64,000 bases of DNA from Granulicatella sp963521405 (GTDB taxonomy: Bacteria; Bacillota; Bacilli; Lactobacillales; Aerococcaceae). The translations under genes were made by a program, and so were the position numbers. The DNA lies in the NCBI GenBank assembly GCA_963521405.1, contig CAUQUY010000001.1:62001-126000 (forward strand), written 5' to 3'. Under the pieces are notes generated by a model that worked only from the letters and a program-made list of their open reading frames with translations, did not search any database and was not told the DNA's origin. Below are positions 49,352-57,719 of this stretch, piece after piece; position 1 is the stretch's first letter; every line of letters begins with the position of its first letter.

Positions 49352-49855
49352 TTACTGAAATCGTTGTTCACTTTCGTCTTTGGTTCCGCTAATAATCGCA
49401 ACGGCTCCGCCTAATGCTTCGCGTAAGCCCACGCCGCCTTTTTTCGGCATTTCTAGCATGACGACTTTATCTTTATAGGCTGCGATGGTGTCTTCATTCT
49501 CTTTCGAACAAATGACGTAAGACTTACAGTCGGTTTGTTCTTGAATGGCTAACGCAATTTCTGCCGCCATTTGCGCATAAGTTCCATAGTTAAAACATGG
49601 TCCTGCAAACAGTACCTCCGCTTTCGTCTTCAAAATCAGATTTTTGATTTTATGAATCACTTCTTCTTTATGCGCTTGGAAATAATCTGGACCACAATAA
49701 ATCGTCGCAAGCGCTGTGAGTCCTGCTTTTTCGAAGTCTTCTTTGAACATTAAATAAGAACCAACCCCACCTTTTTCAAGGCCTAATTCTGTATCGCCAC
49801 GTTCCTTTCCGCCGAATCCAGCTTGAACTTGGTCGAATAATAATAGTGTTCTCAT
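49352..49855 (-). CDS. GrdB-like protein, N-terminal domain only (glycine/betaine reductase family)
   Basis: The 167-residue protein matches the N-terminal domain of component B of glycine, sarcosine and betaine reductases. Matching segments are FDQVQAGFGGKERGDTELGLEKGGVG, ALATIYCGPDYFQAHKEE and VLFAGPCFNYGTYAQMAAEIALAIQEQT. Full GrdB is over 400 residues and has a selenocysteine in its second half; that part is missing here and no UGA is needed. GPCFNYG has a Cys where GrdB usually has Ala. Stickland reductases are not expected in lactic acid bacteria, so a new role seems likely. The ATG at 49855 follows AAAGGGGTGAACAG. Confidence 0.75.
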   Translation of the reverse strand: MRTLLLFDQVQAGFGGKERGDTELGLEKGGVGSYLMFKEDFEKAGLTALATIYCGPDYFQAHKEEVIHKIKNLILKTKAEVLFAGPCFNYGTYAQMAAEIALAIQEQTDCKSYVICSKENEDTIAAYKDKVVMLEMPKKGGVGLREALGGAVAIISGTKDESEQRFQ

Positions 49856-49875
49856 CTGTTCACCCCTTTCTATGT

Positions 49876-49908
49876 AAAAAGGTGGCATCCGTCATCGCAT
49901 GCCACCCG
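49876..49908 (-). terminator. Partial terminator between celB-type EIIC and the GrdB-like gene
   Basis: The minus-strand stem GGGTGGCATGCG / CGGATGCCACC is followed by TTTTTAC, 36 bp after the EIIC stop. The downstream genes have no other promoter that I can see, so this probably tunes rather than ends expression. Confidence 0.75.
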
Positions 49909-49943
49909 AAGTTTTGACACTTGTGACTTACGTAGTTGTCATT

Positions 49944-51296
49944 TTATAAGTCATCAAATGATAAGTCGTTTAAGTCAACGTCGTCTAATTCATCACCTGT
50001 TAACATGCTAGTGCCCTCTTCTTCTTTCAAGTATTGTTTATCCAATGCTTTGAAGAATGGGAAGTAGATCAAGCAACCTAAGATAATCAAGAAGATTTGG
50101 AAGAATCCGGCTACGATACTACCTGTTGACAACCATCCTGAGAAGAAGAAAGGCGTTGTCCATGGAAGTGAAGCCCCTGTTGTATAAGGGATAATTCCCC
50201 ACATTGTTGCAAGAGTTGCTAAAGTAATATTTACAAGTGGTGTTAATAAGAATGGAATCACGATAATTGGGTTTAATACCACTGGTAAACCGAATGTAAC
50301 CATTTCGTTGATACCGAAAATACCAGGGATTAAAGCTAATCGACCGAGTTTCTTCATTCGTTCTGATTTCGCAAGGAAGACCATTAAGAATACTAGAGAT
50401 AATGTACTACCTCCACCACCGAAGTTACCGAAGAAGTCTCCGAAAGGTCCAGTGAAGATGTTTGGTAATGGTTGTCCAGCTTTAAACGCTTCCAAGTTTT
50501 CGTTTGTTAAAATTAAGTGGATTGGGTTGAAGACTGTATTTGTTACAGCTGGCCCGTTAATACCGAAGAACCAGAAGAGTGTTGATAGGAATTGATACAA
50601 TGGTTCGAAGAAGACGCTTTGACCGAATCCCATCAATGGAGCTTGTAATACTTTATAAATAAATGTTTGTGCGTATTGGAATTCTGTTAATGAGAAGATG
50701 AGATAGATTGCAAATGCAAAGAACATCGCAAACGCACTAGGAATTAAAGCTGCAAATGAATGGTAAACTGCTGGTGGCACTGCATCAGGCAATTTGATAA
50801 CCCATCCTTTTTTCTGAATCGTTACGAAGATTTTCACTGACACAATCGCAGTAATCATCGCTAAGAACACCCCTGCAGAACCAAGGTTTGAGAATGCAAA
50901 TCCACTAAACGCTTTACCTGCTTCATTCACAAATTTTGGGTGCACTTTTGGAGTCATGATAAGGTAGCAGACAAGTGATAATACTCCCCCTGCAATGGCA
51001 TCACTTTCTAATTGTTTAGCATATGAATACCCAATACCAACGGCTCCTAAAACCGCTAAAATACTAAATGTAGAGTCAATCACGGCATCCATTGAGTTTT
51101 CCCAACCCTTGCCGAAGAATTGCGCCATAAAATCGCTATACCCTGGCACTGGGAAGTTCGCAATAACAAGGAAAATGGACGCTACGATAATTAATGGTGT
51201 ACCGACTAAGAACCCGTCACGAATCGCAATCAGCACCTTATTCGTGCTGAGACGTTCTGCCACGCGGCCCATCGTGCTTTCTAAACCTGCAAACAT
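49944..51296 (-). CDS. PTS lactose/cellobiose-family EIIC
   Basis: The 450-residue protein has about ten membrane segments and the CelB/ChbC family features: GTPLIIVASIFLVIANFP near residue 35, the PAVYHSFAALIPSAFAMFF segment, and the GGGGSTLSLVFLMVFLAKSE / IPGIFGINEMVTFGLPVVLNPIIVIPF blocks. It transports a beta-linked disaccharide or related compound (cellobiose, chitobiose, beta-glucosides); the neighbouring enzymes suggest a GlcNAc-containing glycoconjugate. Ribosome site AGGAGGTTAGTACA. It lies behind EIIB with a 12-bp gap. Confidence 0.9.
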   Translation of the reverse strand: MFAGLESTMGRVAERLSTNKVLIAIRDGFLVGTPLIIVASIFLVIANFPVPGYSDFMAQFFGKGWENSMDAVIDSTFSILAVLGAVGIGYSYAKQLESDAIAGGVLSLVCYLIMTPKVHPKFVNEAGKAFSGFAFSNLGSAGVFLAMITAIVSVKIFVTIQKKGWVIKLPDAVPPAVYHSFAALIPSAFAMFFAFAIYLIFSLTEFQYAQTFIYKVLQAPLMGFGQSVFFEPLYQFLSTLFWFFGINGPAVTNTVFNPIHLILTNENLEAFKAGQPLPNIFTGPFGDFFGNFGGGGSTLSLVFLMVFLAKSERMKKLGRLALIPGIFGINEMVTFGLPVVLNPIIVIPFLLTPLVNITLATLATMWGIIPYTTGASLPWTTPFFFSGWLSTGSIVAGFFQIFLIILGCLIYFPFFKALDKQYLKEEEGTSMLTGDELDDVDLNDLSFDDL

Positions 51297-51308
51297 TGTA
51301 CTAACCTC

Positions 51309-51635
51309 CTATTGTTCTTTTTTAGATTTTAATAATTGAATGGCACGTTTCAAGATACGTTCGCCATCTGCATTTCCGTAGTCTTCAAGATTGATGACAT
51401 CGACAGGAACTCCAAGTGGATCATATTTTTCGTGAACCGCATTGAATTTGAATTTCACTTGAGGTCCTAACAAGATTACGTCTGGATGGTATTGCTCGTA
51501 AATCGCATCGATATTGCGGTCTGGAAACGCTTTAATTTCTAGCGGCAAATTATGCTTATCTGCCACGTCTTGCATTCTGCTGGCCACTAGACTGGTTGAC
51601 ATCCCCGCACTACAAAATAGATAAATTCTTTTCAT
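51309..51635 (-). CDS. PTS lactose/cellobiose-family EIIB
   Basis: The 108-residue protein starts MKRIYLFCSAGMSTSLVASRMQ, with phosphorylated Cys8 in the CSAGMSTS loop that defines cellobiose/chitobiose EIIB proteins. It passes phosphate from EIIA to the sugar during transport. Ribosome site AAGGAGGAAAAGAAA; middle gene of the EIIA-EIIB-EIIC set. Confidence 0.93.
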   Translation of the reverse strand: MKRIYLFCSAGMSTSLVASRMQDVADKHNLPLEIKAFPDRNIDAIYEQYHPDVILLGPQVKFKFNAVHEKYDPLGVPVDVINLEDYGNADGERILKRAIQLLKSKKEQ

Positions 51636-51656
51636 TTTCTTTTCCTCCTTCCGTTT

Positions 51657-51974
51657 CTATTTAATACTTTCAATCCGTTCATAAAGGGCGATAATTTCTT
51701 CTGCTGTGATTTTAAGAAATTCCGCATTCATCAATTGGTCTTCCGCATGCACGAGTAAGAGCGATAATTGCACTGGCTCACCGGATGTTTCTTGTTGCAA
51801 TAACCCGAAGTGTGCTTCATGCCCTTCTGCATGATATTTATCCCCTTCTTCAATGCATCGACGCGCTTCTTCAAAATGACCTAGCCGCGCTTCTTGCACC
51901 GCCTCCATAAAACAGGATTTTGCTGCCCCTAATGCGCTAATCATCTTAAAACACACTAGCTCAATGCCTTCCAT
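51657..51974 (-). CDS. PTS lactose/cellobiose-family EIIA
   Basis: The 105-residue helical protein has the phosphorylated His76 in SLLLVHAEDQLMNAE and the GHEAHFGLLQQE segment (about residues 51-62) of this family, which forms trimers. It follows the PRD regulator with a 16-bp gap, ribosome site AAGGAGGAAATAGT. Confidence 0.92.
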   Translation of the reverse strand: MEGIELVCFKMISALGAAKSCFMEAVQEARLGHFEEARRCIEEGDKYHAEGHEAHFGLLQQETSGEPVQLSLLLVHAEDQLMNAEFLKITAEEIIALYERIESIK

Positions 51975-51990
51975 ACTATTTCCTCCTTCC

Positions 51991-53883
51991 TTATCGAATC
52001 TCCTGAATAAACGACTCTACATTTTTTGCTTCTAATAAAAACATCATTTTGTCCGGGGAGTCTAATTGCTTCCCGAGCCATCTTAAGAAGAGTTGCATGA
52101 ATTCCATATCCTCTTCCTTCAACGCGAGCAAGATGACCAGTTTCACTGGGAAATGATTCCACTGAATCGGCTCTCTTAATACCGCGATTGAAATCATCGA
52201 CCGGTTGCTAGATGGATGCAACGGATGCGGAATCGCAATCGAATAATCAAAATCCGTCGAAGAGAGACTTTCGCGTTTCATGACCGAGTCTAAAAAGTCT
52301 TCTGTCACAATGCCCGCTTCTTCTAAGCGGGAACCCATTTGCATTAGGATTTCTTCTCGGCTAGTAGCCTCTACGTCTGCATAGAAGAAATCTTCATCCA
52401 TTAACTGACCAATTTGCGTATGAATCGTTTCACTCATCTTCTGCGTTTCTAACGTATTCATCACTCGAATCAGTTGAATCTCGTCTTGCGTATTAAAAAA
52501 TAGTCCTAATCGAACGACCGGAATCGTAACTGGTGGTTCCTTTTGCTCGAAGGTGATGAGTAAATCGGCCTCGTAAAACTCCGTCACACCTGTAGTGAAT
52601 GTCGCTTCCTCTGCTACAAAATCCAAGCGATGTTGGAACTGCTCTTTCAATCGTTCCACACTTCCAGCAATCAATGGATATTGCGTATTGGCGATAAGGA
52701 CCGCGCTTAGTTTCGCGTTTGTCGCTCCTTGCATATACGCTGCTCCAATATGCAGTGCCAAAAATCCAATTTCCTCTTCGGTAATTTGGCATTGCAGCTC
52801 GTTCATCAAATACTGACTCACGGAAACGGCCGTATCAAACACTAGCGGATATTGTCGTTTAAAGGTTTGCACATAATGATTAGGTAGGCTTAAGTTCATC
52901 TGCACTCGTTCGAGTAAGCCTTGCAAGTGCAACTGGAATCGCACCTTGAATTCCTTTTGATCCACAAACGAGATGCCCATCCACTGGAAGAGTCGTTCAT
53001 CAATCGAGTTGGTTAGTTCTTCTAGTCGGATCGTTTTTCCTTTGAAATGAACTTCTGATTGAAAGGCATTTGAATTATGATACGCCTTTAAGAGTTTTGC
53101 ATAGGAAAGAATTTCTCCTTCCGAAATCTCTTTATCGCCTAGAATTTCTTTAAAAATCGAACGAACAATCGTAGCTTCAACCTCTAAATCAAGGCCTTCT
53201 GCACTGCCTTCTTGTACCGTTTGTCCTAGTTTTACTCGTTGCAACACCAGGCCTAAATGTAACAATAGAAACGGCATGAGCGTTTTACGAATCGAATAGC
53301 GATATTCTTTTAATTTCGCCCAAATAATCGCCTCTAATTGCTCCATATCCAACTCCGGATACACATTCATGAGCTCTGAGCTATTCAAGAAGTCTTCGTT
53401 TAATTCTTTTTTCAGTAGTTCCCTGTATAATTTTCGCTTGCTGGCTTCTGGCCCTTCTAATACAAGCGCCCCATTCTTCGTCACGAGTTCCAGACCATCG
53501 TATTCTTCCAATTGTTGTTGGACACGAATGCGGTCTATATCAAACGTTTTAGCGCTTACAAAACATTGTTCACAAAAAGCTTCTATGGAAACGCCCTCCC
53601 CATTGAACAGGAGTTGCTTCAGCAAGTTGGCGCTTCTTTCTGCGCTATCTTGTGGCGCTCTTAGTAATCCTTCTGGGTCTGCATATCGATTTTGTTGGAA
53701 AGCCACGAGGTGATATCCTTTTTGACGATCCGCTTGAATGATATGCGGCATTTCTCGATTAATTTGTTCGATATCGGAACGCACTGTTCTTGCGCTGACG
53801 CCGAGGCAGGAAGCTAATTCGCGTCCTTTGATCCATTCTTGGCGTGCAAGTAAGTGCAACAGTTGTTGGTGTCGTTGCTTCAT
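51991..53883 (-). CDS. PRD-domain transcriptional activator with PTS EIIB/EIIA-like modules (LicR/MtlR type)
   Basis: The 630-residue protein has an N-terminal helix-turn-helix (KGRELASCLGVSARTVRSDIEQINREMPHI, about residues 20-50), then two PRD domains (about 185-400) with their regulatory histidines. An EIIB-like section follows (about 410-490), and a C-terminal EIIA domain includes DYSIAIPHPLHPSSNRSM (His about 540). It is a typical PTS-controlled activator, transcribed upstream of and with the EIIA-EIIB-EIIC genes, which it probably controls. I chose the ATG at 53883 after GGAGGGATGTTTT; the longer frame lacks a site. Confidence 0.92.
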   Translation of the reverse strand: MKQRHQQLLHLLARQEWIKGRELASCLGVSARTVRSDIEQINREMPHIIQADRQKGYHLVAFQQNRYADPEGLLRAPQDSAERSANLLKQLLFNGEGVSIEAFCEQCFVSAKTFDIDRIRVQQQLEEYDGLELVTKNGALVLEGPEASKRKLYRELLKKELNEDFLNSSELMNVYPELDMEQLEAIIWAKLKEYRYSIRKTLMPFLLLHLGLVLQRVKLGQTVQEGSAEGLDLEVEATIVRSIFKEILGDKEISEGEILSYAKLLKAYHNSNAFQSEVHFKGKTIRLEELTNSIDERLFQWMGISFVDQKEFKVRFQLHLQGLLERVQMNLSLPNHYVQTFKRQYPLVFDTAVSVSQYLMNELQCQITEEEIGFLALHIGAAYMQGATNAKLSAVLIANTQYPLIAGSVERLKEQFQHRLDFVAEEATFTTGVTEFYEADLLITFEQKEPPVTIPVVRLGLFFNTQDEIQLIRVMNTLETQKMSETIHTQIGQLMDEDFFYADVEATSREEILMQMGSRLEEAGIVTEDFLDSVMKRESLSSTDFDYSIAIPHPLHPSSNRSMISIAVLREPIQWNHFPVKLVILLALKEEDMEFMQLFLRWLGKQLDSPDKMMFLLEAKNVESFIQEIR

Positions 53884-53930
53884 AAAACATCCCTCCACCC
53901 TAATTTGACTATAGCAGATTCTTTGATTCC

Positions 53931-53936
53931 ATTATA
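53931..53936 (-). promoter_or_regulatory. Probable -10 box for the PRD-PTS operon
   Basis: TATAAT on the minus strand, 48 bp before the start; no consensus -35 (TAACAA at 17 bp), which fits an activator-dependent promoter. Confidence 0.5.
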
Positions 53937-54041
53937 CCTAAAATCTTTTCCTATTGTTAGGCAATTTTTAGTACCTTTTTGAAACATTTCGTAATTTTTC
54001 TTACTTTTTGACCGAATTTGGATGATTGGTGTGCTAAGAAA

Positions 54042-54239
54042 GAAAAAGATGTCTCTTCGATTGAAAAGTTTCTAATAGTAGCTGTAATAGGGCACCGGCT
54101 TGAGCCGAAGTCTCAAGCTCTTTCAAGATTCAAACGACCTCTAGAAAATGACTTTTCAAGAGGTCGTAATTCACTTTGAATGCTATTCCCTATTACTGCT
54201 ACTATGGAACTTTTCAACTCTTTCGAGACATCTTTTTCC
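54042..54239 (-). repeat. Structured repeat element, copy D (full)
   Basis: In minus orientation the arms GAAAAAGATGTCTC / GAGACATCTTTTTC and GAAAAGTT / AACTTTTC enclose ATAGTAGCAGTAATAGGG / CCCTATTACAGCTACTAT. The interior has AATAGC, then ATTCAAAGTGAATTAC, hairpin GACCTCT / AGAGGTC, GTTTGAATCTTGAAAGA, and hairpin GCTTGAGAC / GGCTCAAGC. Where A and B have CCAA facing TTGG, D has TTCAA facing TTGAA, a compensatory change. It lies in the long gap between the PRD gene and the tRNAs. Confidence 0.88.
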
Positions 54240-54264
54240 ACTGCGCTATCAAAATTCAGTCAAC

Positions 54265-54494
54265 AAGAAAATTACGAATAATTTCAGTCGGTAGGACCGG
54301 AACAACATGGTTCGGTGCAGTAATAACGGCACTCCCTCTAATTCACATTTAATACTATCCCCCATTACTGCTATTATAGAATCCGAAGAACGCTTCGAAA
54401 TTACATTACCTAAACAATTTCCCTTTAGCACACAACAGCAAAATGAGTGAATAAGAAAATTACGAATAGTTTCAGCGGTGGGACGGGAAGGACA
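54265..54494. repeat. Imperfect tandem duplication next to copies D and E
   Basis: AAGAAAATTACGAATAATTT (from 54265) recurs as AAGAAAATTACGAATAGTTT (from 54453), each followed by a similar CAG..GGT.GGAC..GGAA stretch. The unit of about 190 bp, containing one structured element and its flank, has therefore been duplicated and the second has decayed. No gene is seen here. Confidence 0.7.
54316..54391 (-). repeat. Structured repeat element, copy E (decayed)
   Basis: The minus strand reads CTTCGGATTCTATAATAGCA, then GTAATGGGGGATAGTATTAA and ATGTGAATTA, i.e. the left half of the family. It then goes directly to GAGGGAGTGCCGTTATTACTGC, which is a shortened right arm; both interior hairpins are missing. 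GCAGTAAT and ATTACTGC still pair. It is the second copy of the tandem pair with D. Confidence 0.7.
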
Positions 54495-54534
54495 GGGTGT
54501 GTGCTGCGACGGATTGTGCTAAAAATTGGGCAAC

Positions 54535-54560
54535 AAAAAAGGCACCGAAATCGGTGCCTG
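54535..54560 (-). terminator. Terminator after the tRNA genes
   Basis: The stem GGCACCGAT / ATCGGTGCC (minus strand) is followed by TTTTTTG. Confidence 0.88.
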
Positions 54561-54565
54561 TAGGA

Positions 54566-54637
54566 CTGGGGTAGCTGGATTCGAACCAACGAATGACGGA
54601 GTCAAAGTCCGTTGCCTTACCGCTTGGCTATACCCCA
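54566..54637 (-). tRNA. tRNA-Gln (anticodon TTG)
   Basis: The 72-nt gene has acceptor arms TGGGGTA / TACCCCA, D-loop GCCAAGCGGTAAGGC, anticodon stem-loop CGGACTTTGACTCCG (anticodon TTG), and T-arm GTTGGTTCGAATCCAGC with a G discriminator. No CCA is encoded. It lies 4 bp after tRNA-Tyr and is followed by a terminator. Confidence 0.95.
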
Positions 54638-54641
54638 ATGG

Positions 54642-54722
54642 TGGAGGGGGGCAGATTCGAACTGCCGAACCCGAAGGAGCGGATTTACAGTCCGCCGCGT
54701 TTAGCCACTTCGCTACCCCTCC
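54642..54722 (-). tRNA. tRNA-Tyr (anticodon GTA)
   Basis: The 81-nt gene has acceptor arms GGAGGGG / CCCCTCC, anticodon loop GGACTGTAAATCC (anticodon GTA), a long variable arm as expected for class II tRNA-Tyr, and T-arm GGCAGTTCGAATCTGCC. First of the Tyr-Gln pair. Confidence 0.95.
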
Positions 54723-54799
54723 AGCAAATATTAAAATTTCGTACTCAGATATCTTACAATAGTTTGAAATAGAATGCAAGGATTTTACCGCAAAAACAT

Positions 54800-54835
54800 A
54801 AAGAATCTAGTCAGGTTAGTGGCTAGATTCTTTAT
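54800..54835. terminator. Terminator after the helicase
   Basis: The stem AAAGAATCTAG / CTAGATTCTTT; in the minus direction it is followed by ATGTTTTTG. Confidence 0.75.
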
Positions 54836-54838
54836 GAG

Positions 54839-57529
54839 TTATTTTAATTTAGAGGTCACTTTCTTCTTCGAGAAGGTGCGCTCTTGTTTATTTCCTAAAG
54901 CGTTCAGACGGGCATCTAGGAGAATGTGACGGCCCTCTACGCTTCGGGTGTAGATGATTTCGTATGAGCCGATGTATTTTTCGATATTAGCGACAAAGAC
55001 CATGACGTCTTCTTTTCGTTTATCAAACATGCTTGGGACGGCAAAATATTTCGTTTGGTCATTGACCCAAGTCGTGGCTCTTAGAATATAGCGCTGGTTC
55101 TCGATTGGAGCAAAGAATTCCGATAACGCCTGTGCAAAAATTTCTTTTTCGCGCAATGTGCCACCCTTTAGATAAGTGGCGGTTTGAATCGAATTCTTAT
55201 CACCGCGAACGACTCTGGCCTTGCAGTTTTGTGTCTGCAAATGTCCTGACGCAAGTAAGGCTTTTCGGACGGCTTCGGCAAAGAGTTCGAGGCGTTTATA
55301 CGGGCTCTTGTATAGGAAATATCTTAACCAGACGATATTTAATGCGATAAGCGACAGGATAAACACTGGATATAAGAGTTGGGACGGTCCGTTCGCAAAA
55401 TCGAGAATAATGTAGACAATCAGTTCCGTCAGTGCGATTGCTTGTGCATAGGTTAGAATTTTCCGTGCATCTGTCAGAAGAACGGTTGGCAAGAATGTCT
55501 TGTCCACTGCAACTTCATTAGAGACTTCCATGTCTTCTAGAAGCGGAAGGGATTCATTCCAGCGCTTCTTCAACTTTTCGCGGTTACGCGAGCGTTCGAT
55601 GGTTTCTTGATTGAGCTTTGTTAAATCCTTCTTCGTAAACTTAATCGTTCCAAGGTCTAATCGATCTACGCCTGATTCAATCGTGTTTTCATTATAGTGT
55701 AATCCTAAGAACTGCTTCATGCGGCGCTGTAATAATTCCATATCCGGACTATCGATTCCCACAGCAACTTCTTCGTCTTCTTTCTTCTTGAAGAGTTTTT
55801 TCTCCGCAAGATTAATCGACACAAGATGCCAAACGCTACTTGTCTTCTCTGGATTTTCAGGCCAAATACGAATCGCGCGACCTCGCATCTGATTGCTGAG
55901 CATGAAACTTCCGACAAAGCTAGCGAGAATCAATGAGTTCACACATGGCGCATCCCATCCTTCGCCGAGGAGAGATTTTGTTCCAATCACGACATGAATG
56001 TGTCCTTCTTGGAAGAGCTGCGTCACGGCGCTAACTAAATCATGTTGCGAACCTACTAAACGCACCTTCACATAGTCCTTCTCGCCAAGTTGCCCCACTG
56101 GTTGGAAGGTAATCTTGTCCGGGCCAAAAATAGCCTCTAGACGAGGTTTTACAGCTGTTGGAATAATTACGAGGCTTCCTGTTAAAACGGCCACAGGAAC
56201 GTCTAATTGCTGCTCCACAAGCTCTCTACGAAGCACTTCGAAGTACGGTAATACGCCCAGTTGGCTATATTGAACTTCTGGATTTCCTAAGTGCACCTCA
56301 AAGTCCTTTCGAATGAAGTCGGTTAGAATCAACTGTCTCAATTCGCTGCCTAATGTTTCGTATTCCGCCTTGAAAATGTCTCGGACCGCGTTTAATTTTC
56401 CAAGAGATTGATTTAACAGTTGGTCGAGTTGTTTATTGCGAAGTAACTGCACTTGTTTACGGTCAATTAAGCCGATCGATTTCAACTCATGCTTCAATTC
56501 TTTACAGTCTTCTTCGGATAAATCATACCAATGCGGCACGTCGAATAACATTCCCTGTAAGAGGATTTCAAACCACGCCAAGTCAAATGTTGGAAGCAGG
56601 CTTGCCCCCAGTAATTGTTGGAAATGTTTCGGAAACTCGATGCCTTTATGTCGTAGGAAAATCAGTGTTGCCGAAAGATACTTCGGTTCGTTTAAGAGTT
56701 CATCTTCTGAGATCGTTCCATCGAGCGCGCGGCTAGTTCTTACCGCCTCACAAAACATCGAATCAGACGATAAATTTTTCAAGAAGGCTCTCTTCTGCGT
56801 AGAAAACTGATCGAGTTGTTTCTCCTCTTCCTTCGTTGGGAAAGAGAAATACACATAGTCCTGGTGCGGACATAAACTGCCCTCTTTAACGAGCTCTGGA
56901 ACAGTAATTTCTTCATCAATTTCCCCACACATGGCCACATAACGCTCCCAAAGTGCAGGCTCCCCTTCATATGGAGGTGTTGCCGTCAGCGAAATCACAC
57001 TGATGTCCGCAAAGGATTTACGGAAGGTTTCTAGACTCTTCCACCATTCATTTCGCAAGTGATGACACTCATCGAGGCACAATGTTCCAAGATTTGCTTC
57101 CTTAAAGAGCTTAATAATATCCACGTCTTTAAAATCAAAGTGCTCGTTCTCGACCACATCATCCGTATCCTCGACTTCCGCATCGCCCTCCAGACGATTG
57201 ATGGCACTGTGCAAGGCTTGATACGTCGCAACAGTGATGGTTTTTGGCTGCTTCAGATTTTGCGAAATCATTTCATCGGCTAGACTCGCATCATCCAAAA
57301 ACGCCTCACGAATACGGTCCACCCACTGCTGGCGAATCGTCACGGTCGGCACTAAAATAAGCGCTGGATTACTATTGCGACGGATAAATTCAATTCCTAG
57401 CGTCGTTTTCCCAGAACCTGGAGCCGCCACCAAATGAATATGGCCATCCGCCATAATCGTATCGCTCTTTTCTAAAATGCGCTTTTGGTACTGTCGCCAC
57501 TCGCCTTTAAAAGCTAGATGCTCTAACAT
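54839..57529 (-). CDS. SF2 DEAD/DEAH-box helicase family protein with two C-terminal membrane segments
   Basis: The 896-residue protein has a full SF2 core: Walker A AAPGSGKTT (residues 35-43), DEAH-type box LCLDECHH (near residue 150), SLTATPPYEG (motif III), and motifs V/VI in GTKSLLGEGWDAP and QMRGRAIRIWPE (near 550). Two strong hydrophobic helices lie at about 692-713 and 718-740, followed by a 155-residue cytoplasmic tail. Helicases with membrane anchors are unusual. The core resembles restriction- or XPB-like helicases. Ribosome site GAGGAGGAGCCTG. It is monocistronic. Confidence 0.85.
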   Translation of the reverse strand: MLEHLAFKGEWRQYQKRILEKSDTIMADGHIHLVAAPGSGKTTLGIEFIRRNSNPALILVPTVTIRQQWVDRIREAFLDDASLADEMISQNLKQPKTITVATYQALHSAINRLEGDAEVEDTDDVVENEHFDFKDVDIIKLFKEANLGTLCLDECHHLRNEWWKSLETFRKSFADISVISLTATPPYEGEPALWERYVAMCGEIDEEITVPELVKEGSLCPHQDYVYFSFPTKEEEKQLDQFSTQKRAFLKNLSSDSMFCEAVRTSRALDGTISEDELLNEPKYLSATLIFLRHKGIEFPKHFQQLLGASLLPTFDLAWFEILLQGMLFDVPHWYDLSEEDCKELKHELKSIGLIDRKQVQLLRNKQLDQLLNQSLGKLNAVRDIFKAEYETLGSELRQLILTDFIRKDFEVHLGNPEVQYSQLGVLPYFEVLRRELVEQQLDVPVAVLTGSLVIIPTAVKPRLEAIFGPDKITFQPVGQLGEKDYVKVRLVGSQHDLVSAVTQLFQEGHIHVVIGTKSLLGEGWDAPCVNSLILASFVGSFMLSNQMRGRAIRIWPENPEKTSSVWHLVSINLAEKKLFKKKEDEEVAVGIDSPDMELLQRRMKQFLGLHYNENTIESGVDRLDLGTIKFTKKDLTKLNQETIERSRNREKLKKRWNESLPLLEDMEVSNEVAVDKTFLPTVLLTDARKILTYAQAIALTELIVYIILDFANGPSQLLYPVFILSLIALNIVWLRYFLYKSPYKRLELFAEAVRKALLASGHLQTQNCKARVVRGDKNSIQTATYLKGGTLREKEIFAQALSEFFAPIENQRYILRATTWVNDQTKYFAVPSMFDKRKEDVMVFVANIEKYIGSYEIIYTRSVEGRHILLDARLNALGNKQERTFSKKKVTSKLK

Positions 57530-57643
57530 CAGGCTCCTCCTCTCCCTTCGAATCTTCTCTCTTATTTTATCACTCTTCCCTTATCAATAAAAGAAAGCGT
57601 GCCAAGACTTTTAAGTTTCTAAAACTATTTACCTTCTTAAAGC

Positions 57644-57719
57644 TAAAAAACTCCTAGAGTTGATTACGAAGAATCCACGGATTCGAAGTAATCATTCCAC
57701 CTCTAGGAGTTTCATTTTT
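57644..57719. terminator. Composite terminator after the chorismate mutase
   Basis: The outer stem AAACTCCTAGAG / CTCTAGGAGTTT contains an inner hairpin GATTACGAAGAATCC / GGATTCGAAGTAATC. The flanking A and T runs let it act in both directions. Confidence 0.85.

Noticed and set aside
49352..49855. Selenocysteine (in-frame UGA) readthrough for the GrdB-like protein
   Set aside because: The frame ends with a normal stop and no downstream GrdB C-terminal domain is present in any frame.
54249..54431. A 60-codon frame in the D-E repeat region
   Set aside because: Made of decayed repeat sequence, no ribosome site, no conservation pattern.
54265..54494. TACGAATA in both units of the tandem duplication, matching the streptococcal ComX (cin-box) core
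   Set aside because: The 8-mer also occurs inside coding sequence elsewhere in the window, lacks a following gene here, and both copies come from one duplication, so it is not independent evidence.
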